A stretch of 64,000 nucleotides of DNA from Pseudogemmobacter lacusdianii (GTDB lineage Bacteria; Pseudomonadota; Alphaproteobacteria; Rhodobacterales; Rhodobacteraceae): the NCBI RefSeq assembly GCF_030848395.1, contig NZ_JAVDBT010000004.1, positions 1-64,000 on the forward strand, written 5' to 3'. Every line of letters begins with the position of its first letter. Position 1 is the first letter of the stretch. The translations under genes and the position numbers were made by a program. Of this stretch, positions 43,136 through 51,185 are shown piece after piece. The notes beneath the pieces are model-generated. The model was not told the origin of the DNA. It made no database searches and saw only the letters and a program-made list of their open reading frames with translations.

Positions 43136-44611
43136 ATGAATGACAAGGACGATCCCTTTGGTCTGAACTCAGACGCTGGTCGCACGCGGATCCGCCCTGT
43201 CGCGGGTGCGCAACCCTTGCCGCCTTTGCAACCTTCGGGCGGTGCCGCATGGGGCGGGGCGGAAAATGGCGGTGCGGAAAGCAGTGGGCAAAATTGGGGC
43301 GGGCAGAGTGGCCATGCTTGGGGCGGCGCTCCGCAACCGGCTTTTGGCTCCGGCAATGCAGCCCCCCCGGCAGCGCCGCGCCCGCGCGGACCGCGCGCTC
43401 ATGCGAACCCCTTTGTCATCGCCTTTGCACCCCTTCTAGAGCTCGCCCCCGAGCTGGAGCGCGCCCATCCCCCCGCGCAGCCCGATGTCTTGCGCCAGCG
43501 GTTGCAAAGCGGGCTGGTCGATGCCCGCGATGCCGCCGTGGCTTTGGGCCAGCCGCTGGCGCGGGCCAATCAGGGCGCTTGGTTCGTGGCGGCCTTGTTG
43601 GATGACATTGCGCTCAACACGCCTTGGGGCGGGCAAAGCGCATGGTCTCGCCAGCCGATTGTCACCTCGCTGACCGGCCAAGTCGACACCGGCACTCGGT
43701 TTTTCAGCCATCTTGAAGACCTTTTGGCGCATCCGAACCGTGACCCAGACCTCTTGGAGCTGGCCTATCTTTGCTTAGGCCTTGGGTTTCGTGGTCAGTA
43801 CCGCCCGCAAGGCGCCACGGGGGCGGCAAGCCTTACCGCCTTGCGCGCCCAGATCGCGCGGGTGATGCGCGATGTGGATGTGATGGCGGCGCCGCTTTCG
43901 CCCCATGCCGATGGCGTAAAACTGCCCGATGAGCCGCGCCGGTTTGCGGTGCCGCTCTGGACGGTTTGGCTGATTGCGGCGGCACTGATTGCGGCGATCT
44001 ATACGGGGCTTTCGCTGCAACTGGGCAATAAGGCTGAACAATTGTTCGTCTCCGCCGCAGCCTTGCCCCCGGCAGAGCGCGCCGGCATCTTCCGCCCGAT
44101 CCGTGACACCGAAGCACCCGAAGTGCCGGTGCCCCCGGTCGAACCCTCGGTCAGCTTTGAGCTTTTGCCGCTTTTCACCGAGAAAGCCCCGCAGGAAACC
44201 TCGGCCGCTTTGCAGGGGCGCGAGGATGTCTCGATGGCGGTTTTGGTGGTGCGCGGCAGCGATCCCGAGGTGTTTCGCAGCGCCAAATCCGACATTCGCG
44301 ACGAATATCTGCCGCTGATCTCGGCGATTGCGGCGGTGATTTTGGAAAATACCGAAGTCATTGGCCGCGTCACTGTGCTGGGCCACACCGACTCCGTGCC
44401 GGTGCAGGCCAGCAACCCTTTCCAATCGAACCAAGGCCTATCCGAGGCCCGCGCCGAGGCGATCGCCAAGCTTTTGATCGCCGCTGGCGTACCTGCCGAT
44501 CAGGTCGCCTCCGAAGGCCGCGCCGATACTGATCCTGTGGGCGACAATGCCACCAAAGAGGGCAGGGCACTGAACCGGCGTATCGAGATTAAAATTGAAA
44601 AGAGGCTCTGA
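43136..44611 (+). CDS. tssL: T6SS membrane protein TssL fused to an OmpA-like domain
   Basis: 491 aa. An N-terminal Gly/Pro-rich leader (about 1-90) precedes a cytoplasmic DotU domain: NPFVIAFAPLLELAPELER, WFVAALLDDIALNTPWGGQS and LLELAYLCLGLGFRGQYR. One transmembrane helix (PLWTVWLIAAALIAAIYTGL, about 280-300) leads to a periplasmic OmpA/MotB-type peptidoglycan-binding domain with VTVLGHTDSVPVQASNPFQS and a final NRRIEIKIE. It joins TssM and TssJ to form the trans-envelope complex and anchors it to the cell wall. Confidence 0.95.
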   Translation: MNDKDDPFGLNSDAGRTRIRPVAGAQPLPPLQPSGGAAWGGAENGGAESSGQNWGGQSGHAWGGAPQPAFGSGNAAPPAAPRPRGPRAHANPFVIAFAPLLELAPELERAHPPAQPDVLRQRLQSGLVDARDAAVALGQPLARANQGAWFVAALLDDIALNTPWGGQSAWSRQPIVTSLTGQVDTGTRFFSHLEDLLAHPNRDPDLLELAYLCLGLGFRGQYRPQGATGAASLTALRAQIARVMRDVDVMAAPLSPHADGVKLPDEPRRFAVPLWTVWLIAAALIAAIYTGLSLQLGNKAEQLFVSAAALPPAERAGIFRPIRDTEAPEVPVPPVEPSVSFELLPLFTEKAPQETSAALQGREDVSMAVLVVRGSDPEVFRSAKSDIRDEYLPLISAIAAVILENTEVIGRVTVLGHTDSVPVQASNPFQSNQGLSEARAEAIAKLLIAAGVPADQVASEGRADTDPVGDNATKEGRALNRRIEIKIEKRL

Positions 44612-44614
44612 GGC

Positions 44615-47600
44615 ATGCGTTTCATTAAGTCTCTGTTCCGCTTCCTGATTTCGCGCAAACTCTGGACCTGTATTGGCGTTGTGGTCTTATGCGCGCTGAT
44701 CTGGCAATTCGGCCCGCTGCTGGCCTTTGGCGATCTCCACCCGCTGGATGCCACCCTAAACCGGCTGATCGCCATTGGTTTGGTGGTGATCTTGTGGCTC
44801 TTCTCGATCCTCTTGGGCCAGCTCCGTGCGGCCCGCAAGAACCGCATGTTCGTCACCGACTTGACTGCCCCGCCGCCGGTCGCGGCAGCGCGTCCGGGCG
44901 ATGCCAATCTGGCGGCCATCCAGACGAAGTTCGCAGAAGTCCTTGATCAGATGAAGAAATCTCGGCTGGGTGCGAAGAAGTTCCTGCGCGAGATGCCTTG
45001 GTATGTGATCATCGGCCCGCCCGGCACTGGCAAGACTACCGCGCTGAAGCAGTCGGGGCTGCACTTCCCGATCGACCTTTCTGATGACATCAAGGGCGTC
45101 GGCGGCACCCGCAATTGCGATTGGTTTTTCACCGATACAGCCGTGCTGGTCGACACCGCCGGGCGTTATGTCGAGCAGGCCTCGGACCCCGAGATTGACG
45201 CCGCCGAATGGGGCGGCTTCCTTGATCTTCTGAAGAAACATCGCGGCAAAAGGGCGCTGAACGGGGTGATCGTCACCCTCTCGCTGCAAGAGCTTTTGGG
45301 CGATGAGGCGGCGCTGCGGGCGCATGGCAAGACCATCCGCAAACGCTTGGCCGAACTGCGCGAGCGGCTGCAAATCCAGTTACCGGTCTATGTGATGTTG
45401 ACCAAGGTCGACCTCGTCCCCGGGTTTGAAGCTTTCTTTGCGGATCTCACCAGTGCCGAGCGTGAGCAGGTCTGGGGGGCGACCCTACCCACCGATGTCC
45501 GCCCGGAAGGCACTGTTATCGCTCGTGAACTACGCGGCCTGCTCAGCCGGTTGGAAAGCCGCCTTTCCGCGCGCATGGCCGAGGACGCCAGCCAAAATTG
45601 GCGCGCCGAGGTGTTTCGCTTCCCCGCGCAGATCGAAAGCCTTGAGGCCTCACTGCGGATTTTGATTGAGACGGTCTTTGGCGAAAGCCGCTATGAAGAG
45701 GCGCCTTGGCTGCGCGGCTTTTACTTCACCTCGGCCGCGCAGGAGGGCAGTCCGATTGACCGGATGCTCTCGGATATGGCGGGCGCTTACGGGTTGCGGG
45801 CTGAAGCCAACCCGCGCCGCGCGGCGGCCGAGGCGCGCAGCTATTTCCTGCACGATCTCTTGGCCGGCGTGATCTTCCCCGAGGCAGGTTTGGGCCAGTT
45901 CGACCGTGGGGCAGAAGAGCGCAGGCTTTGGATCTGGCGCGGCTCGGTCGCGGCGGCGGCGCTGGCTGTCACTTTGGCAGGCTTGGGTTTCCTCTATTCC
46001 TATTTGAATCAATCAGGTCTGATCGCCGATCAATCCCGCCTGACCGCCGATTTGTCGCAACGCTTGGCCAATGTTGCCTCGCGCCAAGCGCCTACGGATC
46101 CTTTGGATTTGGACGTGGCTTTGCAGGCGATGACTGAGATTGAGGCGGCGCAAAGCCCGGGTGCGGCGTCAGTTCTGGCGCTGGTTGGCCCCTCGGCGCG
46201 GCAAGATCTTGACCGGGCGCAGAAGATCGCCTTTGAACATGGGCTGAAGACGATCCTTGAGCCGCGGATGGTGGCGCTGCTTGAGGCGACGATGTGGCGC
46301 GAAATTCGCAACCCCGAATACCTTTTGGGTGCGCTGAAATCCTATCTGATGCTGACCGGCCAGGCGCCCTATGACCGCGATTTTCTTAGCTTTTGGTGGG
46401 CCGAGGTTCTCCCCAGCCATGCGCCGATTCCGCCCTTCCCGACCGAGGCTGCCTTGGCTCATCAACTCGCCGCCCTTGACCGCGCCGGCGGGGATGAGGC
46501 GTCAGAGCGGATCGCGCCGGACGCCGCACTGATCGCCCAGTCTTTGGAAGCGATCTGCACCGTTCCGCTTTCCGTGAGGGCTTACAACAGTCTGATGCAA
46601 GATGGTGCGGTGACGGGGCTGCCCGAATGGATTGCCGCTGATGTCGCCGGGCCCAATGCGGCAAAAGTGTTAACGCGGCTCTCGGGTAAACCCCTGCGCA
46701 GTGGCGTGCCCGGCGCCTTCACCTATGCCGGTTTCCATCACACCATCCTGCCGCTGATCCCCGAGATTGCAGCCCAAGCCGCCTTGGACCGGGCAGTCTT
46801 TACCGGTGGCTGTGCGGAAAGCAGCGATACCTCAGTCACCGCTCTCGAGCGGGACATTCTGAAGCTCTACTCGGATGATTTCATTGCACAATGGGACGGC
46901 TTCTTACGAGATATCCGCCTTGCCTCCATCACCGATTTGACGGCCGCAACCGAGAACCTGAAGGACCTGGCCAGCCCTGACAGCACCCTGAAGCGGCTTT
47001 TGCGCGCGGTGGTGGCTGAGACGGATTTGATGGCGGTGCCGGAAGAGGCCGAGGCATCGGCCGATACCGATGGGTTGGTTAAGGCTGCAACGAAGCGGCT
47101 GGGTAAATTGGGCAGTTTAATCTCAAAGGCGGATAAAACCGCCGATAAGATTGGGGTTGGCGGTACGCCTGCGGAGCCAGCGGATCCTCCGGGGCAGAGC
47201 ATTGCCACGCATTTCGCGGCGCTCAAATCCACCATCCAGGAGGTGGATGGTGTGCCACCGCGGCTTGCCGATGCCGAGGCGGCGCTTGGCGCTTTGGCCA
47301 ATGAGTTGCAGACCGTCTCGGCCAGCCCCGATCCCGAAGCGGCCCTGCTCGCGCGGGGCGGTCTGCCGCAACTGACTGGGCAACTGACCAACGTGGCAAA
47401 AATCCTGCCAGATCCGGTGGATGACTGGTTGACCGGGCTGGCGGGCGATACGATCAGCGTCACGCGCGATGCGGTGGTGGCGCAGCTTAACGCGCGCTGG
47501 AAGGCCGATGTCTTGCCGTTCTGCACCTCGGCCACGGCGGGGCGCTATCCGTTCGAGACCTCTTCGGTGATTGACGTGAATACCGCTGATTTTCAGCGGC

Positions 47601-48166
47601 TTTTCGGGCCAAGCGGCTTGATCGACAGCTTCACCAACACGCATTTGCTGGCTTATGTGGACACCACAGTCCGGCCCTGGGCATGGCGCGCAGATTTCGG
47701 ACTTTCCGCCGAAGGGCTGCAACCCTTTGAAAAGGCACGCTCGATCCGCGATGCTCTTTTCCCGGGCGGGGCGGGCCCGATCATGAGCTTCACGCTGGAG
47801 CCGACGGATCTTTCTGCCAATGCCGCGCGGGTGACGCTGAACGTCGATGGTCATGAGTTGGTCTATTTCAACTCGGCCACGCGTCCGGTGGCGATGACTT
47901 GGCCGGGCAAGGATGGCACCAACCTTATATCGTTGTCCTTTGCTCCGGTCGATGGCACGGGCGAGACGCTGACCTCGGAGACCGGCGCTTGGGCTTGGCT
48001 AAGGATGATCAGCGGCAGGTTGAAAGCCACCGCGCAGCCCGAGGAGTTTTTGCTGACGCTTTCCTCGGGCGGGTATCGGGCGAGCTTCAAGTTGCGGGCG
48101 GCCTCGGTGGAAAATCCGTTCAACCTGACGATGTTCGGAAACTTCAAATGCCCGCAGGGGTTCTAG
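44615..48166 (+). CDS. tssM: T6SS inner-membrane protein TssM (IcmF)
   Basis: 1183 aa. Two N-terminal membrane helices (about 16-36 and 51-69) precede a cytoplasmic NTPase domain with Walker A GPPGTGKT at 134-141 and DTAGRYVEQ. A third helix near 440-460 (GSVAAAALAVTLAGLGFLYS) is followed by a large periplasmic region. Its end (WAWRADFGLSAEGLQPFEKA, then FNLTMFGNFKCPQGF) contacts TssJ. It is the largest part of the membrane complex. A second IcmF-like protein without this NTPase lies at 51186-53615. Confidence 0.96.
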   Translation: MRFIKSLFRFLISRKLWTCIGVVVLCALIWQFGPLLAFGDLHPLDATLNRLIAIGLVVILWLFSILLGQLRAARKNRMFVTDLTAPPPVAAARPGDANLAAIQTKFAEVLDQMKKSRLGAKKFLREMPWYVIIGPPGTGKTTALKQSGLHFPIDLSDDIKGVGGTRNCDWFFTDTAVLVDTAGRYVEQASDPEIDAAEWGGFLDLLKKHRGKRALNGVIVTLSLQELLGDEAALRAHGKTIRKRLAELRERLQIQLPVYVMLTKVDLVPGFEAFFADLTSAEREQVWGATLPTDVRPEGTVIARELRGLLSRLESRLSARMAEDASQNWRAEVFRFPAQIESLEASLRILIETVFGESRYEEAPWLRGFYFTSAAQEGSPIDRMLSDMAGAYGLRAEANPRRAAAEARSYFLHDLLAGVIFPEAGLGQFDRGAEERRLWIWRGSVAAAALAVTLAGLGFLYSYLNQSGLIADQSRLTADLSQRLANVASRQAPTDPLDLDVALQAMTEIEAAQSPGAASVLALVGPSARQDLDRAQKIAFEHGLKTILEPRMVALLEATMWREIRNPEYLLGALKSYLMLTGQAPYDRDFLSFWWAEVLPSHAPIPPFPTEAALAHQLAALDRAGGDEASERIAPDAALIAQSLEAICTVPLSVRAYNSLMQDGAVTGLPEWIAADVAGPNAAKVLTRLSGKPLRSGVPGAFTYAGFHHTILPLIPEIAAQAALDRAVFTGGCAESSDTSVTALERDILKLYSDDFIAQWDGFLRDIRLASITDLTAATENLKDLASPDSTLKRLLRAVVAETDLMAVPEEAEASADTDGLVKAATKRLGKLGSLISKADKTADKIGVGGTPAEPADPPGQSIATHFAALKSTIQEVDGVPPRLADAEAALGALANELQTVSASPDPEAALLARGGLPQLTGQLTNVAKILPDPVDDWLTGLAGDTISVTRDAVVAQLNARWKADVLPFCTSATAGRYPFETSSVIDVNTADFQRLFGPSGLIDSFTNTHLLAYVDTTVRPWAWRADFGLSAEGLQPFEKARSIRDALFPGGAGPIMSFTLEPTDLSANAARVTLNVDGHELVYFNSATRPVAMTWPGKDGTNLISLSFAPVDGTGETLTSETGAWAWLRMISGRLKATAQPEEFLLTLSSGGYRASFKLRAASVENPFNLTMFGNFKCPQGF

Positions 48167-48208
48167 CGTGAGCGCCGGTCGGATTCTTGCAATAGGTCAA
48201 AAGGCAAA

Positions 48209-48709
48209 GTGGCTGTGGACAAGGTTCTGACCGGCTTTCACGGCAAACTGCCGGTGGCTGGGGATTTTCTCAGCCGCGGATTGCCCTCCGGGTTTGTGCA
48301 ATTCTGGGACGGTTGGGCCACCCGGCACCTGATAGGCAAAGCGCATTGGCCACACGCAGGGCTGCGCTTGCGGCTGGCATCGGCGGGGCGCGCGGCGGCG
48401 GGGGTGGTGCTGCCCGGAGCCGATAGGGTGGGGCGTCGCTTCCCATTGGCCGCCTTTGTCATCGCGCCATCGCTGCCCAGTCCCGCGGCCTTGGAGCTTT
48501 GGTGCGATGCTGTGACGCTGACCTTGCGCGCCGCGCAAGATCAGGGGCTTTCCGCCGATGCTCTGGACGGTGCCCTTGCCGAAATCGCCGCACCGCAAGG
48601 CGCAACTGAGGGCCCGCCGTTCCAACTTTGGATCCAAGGTCATCCCGCGCAATCTTGCGCGCCCGAGCAGCCGCAAGATCTGCTGCAACAGCTCTTCAGT
48701 TGTTGTTGA
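48209..48709 (+). CDS. tagF: T6SS post-translational regulator TagF
   Basis: 166 aa from GTG 48209. The pattern TGFHGKLPVAGDFLSRGLPS at the start and FWDGWATRHLIG identifies the TagF/ImpM (DUF2094) family. It is somewhat shorter than relatives. In Pseudomonas TagF represses T6SS assembly independently of PpkA. The gene converges on vgrG and the two overlap by 14 bases. Confidence 0.88.
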   Translation: MAVDKVLTGFHGKLPVAGDFLSRGLPSGFVQFWDGWATRHLIGKAHWPHAGLRLRLASAGRAAAGVVLPGADRVGRRFPLAAFVIAPSLPSPAALELWCDAVTLTLRAAQDQGLSADALDGALAEIAAPQGATEGPPFQLWIQGHPAQSCAPEQPQDLLQQLFSCC

Positions 48710-50981
48710 TCTTCGACCCTTTCACCGTCACGTCTCTGCTGGCCTTGACGCTGATTTTGCCCGAGCCATTCAGCGCGATATCCTTGCCTCTAATCGTAAT
48801 GCTGCCGTCTTTCTTCATAGAAATCGAGGCTTGACCGGTGACAAACGTAATGGCGTCGGCGGCGTTCACGGTGATCGTCTTGCCGACATTTACCGTGAGT
48901 TGCTGCGCAATCGCATGCGTCTCTGACTTGCCAATCGTCGACGTCTTATTCCCTCCGATTGAGATCTTTTGATCCCTGCCGACGGACAGAGACATCGTAT
49001 TGCCGATTGTCACCGATTGGTTCTTGCCCACCGACCATATGTCATCGCCGCCGATCGTGTGGGTCTGGCTTTCTCCCACGGTCATCGACCTGCGTGTGCC
49101 GATGGTGTTGTTCTGCTCGGCACCAACATTGCGGGTCTCGCTTTGGCCAACGCTGTCTTCGCGCAGCGCCGAGACGGTGATGGTTTGTGTCATGCCGATG
49201 CTTTGGCTGTGATGGCCGCCGATGCTTTCGCTGGCATTGCTGCCGACCGTGATCACCTCATCGGCGCCAACGCTGAGCGAGCGATTGGAGCCGACGCTTT
49301 CGCTGTCATGAACCCCGATGGCGACACTGCGGTTGTTGCCGATCGTTACGTCTTTGTTATTGGCTACAGATTCAACCCGGTTATGGCCCACAGACTGGGT
49401 GGCGTCATTGCCGACATCTTCGATCCAATCATGGCCGATCTGGCGGGTTTCATCATTCTTCACCAGCTCACGATGGTTCTTTTCGGCCTGAAAATACACT
49501 TCCTCATCACCGGATTTGTCTTCAAAGCGCAGCTCATTGAAGCCGCCGCTGGCAGGTGTTGACCAACTCTTCCAACCCGATTGGCTGGCACTGGCGGGCA
49601 AGCCGTAGGGCGGCGTGTTTTGCGCGTTGTAGACCCGGCCAGTGATGATCGGCTGGTCTGGATCCCCCTCAAGAAAATCGACGATGACCTCATGGCCAAT
49701 CCGCGGCACTTGGATAAAGCCCCAGCCCGCGCCCGCCCATGCGGCGCTGACGCGAATGAAGCAACTGGAGTGTTGGTCGTGATTGTCCAGCCGGTCCCAG
49801 TGGAAATGCACCTTCACCCTTGCATGTTCGTCGCAATAAATCTCGGCGCCGCTTGGGCCCACCACCACCGCAGTTTGCGGGCCAGACATGCGCGGTTTTT
49901 TGGTGCGGCGCGGCGGGCGGTAGGCCAAGGTTATGGGCGCAAGCTCTAGTTCGACCGTATAGCCCCGAGGCTCTTCGCCCCGCGCGTCATCAAGGGCCGA
50001 TGGCAACTCTTCGTCCCACATATCGTACCGCGCTGCGACGACGTAATATTCTGCATTCTCGGCGTCACGCGGATATTCTTGCAGTTTGAAGGTATTGCCC
50101 GACCGCAAATGCCGGGCCGAGGCCTTGGCTGTTATCCGCAGCCGGTTGGCCTGCAGCTCCTCCAGTCGACGTTTGGCGATGGCTTCGCCCTTCGCATAAT
50201 CGCTGTAGCGGCCGTCATATTCATAAGCCTCGGCCTCTTTCAAAGCCGCCGCCTGAGCATCCACGGCCTTGGCGGTCAAATCATTGCCCGGCATTTTGAA
50301 GTTGTAGTCAGTGTGGGTGAATTTCCCGGTGCGGACCACGGCCTTTGGGGTCCATTCGAAGATAAATTCACCCTCGCTGTAAGAGCGGCGATTGTCCGGC
50401 GCATAGGGAAGAGCATCGCCATCTTGGTTCGGCGTCATGCCATAATTGCTGTCAGAGATCAGCATCTTATGTCCGTCTTTGCTATGCTCAAAGCGGTAGA
50501 AAATCCCCTCATGCTCCATCAAGCGTTGCAGGAAATCGAGATCGCTTTCGCCGTATTGCACGCAATATTCGCGCGTCTCATAGGTCTCTTGCAGCTTCAT
50601 ATCGAAAGCCACATCCGGCCAACTGCCGAGGACCTTTTTAATGATGTCGGGGACGGTCATGTCCTGGAATATTCGGTTGTCACTGTCGAGCGACAGGAAC
50701 CAGAGCGCCGGGCGGAGGGTGATGCGAAAGATGCTGATCTCATCATGAAATTCGTGCAGCGCGATCTCGGCCACCCGCCCATCAAAGTAGCGCGGCGGCT
50801 CGCCTGCGATGGTGATGGTGGCGGGGGTGTTCAGCACCTCAAGCGGATCGAGATCCTGCTTGGTGGTGGCGATCAGCATTCGGTAGCAGAAGGGCTGCGA
50901 GAGCTGATCCTCACCTTCCATCCGCGAGAAGATAACATCCGGACCTATAGCCGGGAGCGACACGGTAATATGACGGGGCAC
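48696..50981 (-). CDS. vgrG: T6SS spike protein VgrG with a long octad-repeat needle
   Basis: 761 aa. The N-terminal gp27-like part contains FSRMEGEDQLSQPFCYRM and REYCVQYGESDLDFLQRLME. The gp5-like OB region has HARVKVHFHWDRLDNHDQHS followed by CFIRVSAAWAGAGWGF. From about residue 525 to 710 the chain is a long run of imperfect eight-residue repeats of the form SVGxNxxx (for example SIGMTQTITV, NVGAEQNNTI, SVGKNQSVTI), a triple-stranded beta-helix needle. The end (SISMKKDGSITIRGKDIALN) is the usual cap. No extra effector domain is attached. VgrG trimers tip the Hcp tube. It is minus strand, after the TssL/TssM-like gene. Confidence 0.95.
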   Translation of the reverse strand: MPRHITVSLPAIGPDVIFSRMEGEDQLSQPFCYRMLIATTKQDLDPLEVLNTPATITIAGEPPRYFDGRVAEIALHEFHDEISIFRITLRPALWFLSLDSDNRIFQDMTVPDIIKKVLGSWPDVAFDMKLQETYETREYCVQYGESDLDFLQRLMEHEGIFYRFEHSKDGHKMLISDSNYGMTPNQDGDALPYAPDNRRSYSEGEFIFEWTPKAVVRTGKFTHTDYNFKMPGNDLTAKAVDAQAAALKEAEAYEYDGRYSDYAKGEAIAKRRLEELQANRLRITAKASARHLRSGNTFKLQEYPRDAENAEYYVVAARYDMWDEELPSALDDARGEEPRGYTVELELAPITLAYRPPRRTKKPRMSGPQTAVVVGPSGAEIYCDEHARVKVHFHWDRLDNHDQHSSCFIRVSAAWAGAGWGFIQVPRIGHEVIVDFLEGDPDQPIITGRVYNAQNTPPYGLPASASQSGWKSWSTPASGGFNELRFEDKSGDEEVYFQAEKNHRELVKNDETRQIGHDWIEDVGNDATQSVGHNRVESVANNKDVTIGNNRSVAIGVHDSESVGSNRSLSVGADEVITVGSNASESIGGHHSQSIGMTQTITVSALREDSVGQSETRNVGAEQNNTIGTRRSMTVGESQTHTIGGDDIWSVGKNQSVTIGNTMSLSVGRDQKISIGGNKTSTIGKSETHAIAQQLTVNVGKTITVNAADAITFVTGQASISMKKDGSITIRGKDIALNGSGKISVKASRDVTVKGSKINNN

Positions 50982-51185
50982 AGGGGGCGTCCTTGATGAA
51001 GTGGGGGGGCGGCAAAAAGGAGCAGTGCAATCGGCGCAGTCTAGCCAATTTTTGGGTCATTGGCGCGTCAGAAATCTTTGCCCGTTACGGGATGGGCGGC
51101 TTTAGGCTGCGGGCGTTGGTCAGTAAAAGCTTAGAGACAGAAAGATGCTATTGGGCTGCCTTGGGCATAGCCTAAGGCGCAGGTG
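50982..51185. other. Spacer between vgrG and the IcmF-like gene
   Basis: About 200 bases upstream of vgrG with no convincing gene; the one short plus-strand frame has no ribosome site and no family likeness. It probably holds the vgrG promoter. Confidence 0.4.

Noticed and set aside
49000-49450. Repeated blocks resembling a CRISPR array
   Set aside because: The repeats are imperfect 24-base units coding the octad needle of VgrG; there are no constant repeats with unique spacers.
50993-51175. Short plus-strand frame in the vgrG leader
   Set aside because: 60 codons, no ribosome site, no likeness to effector or immunity proteins.
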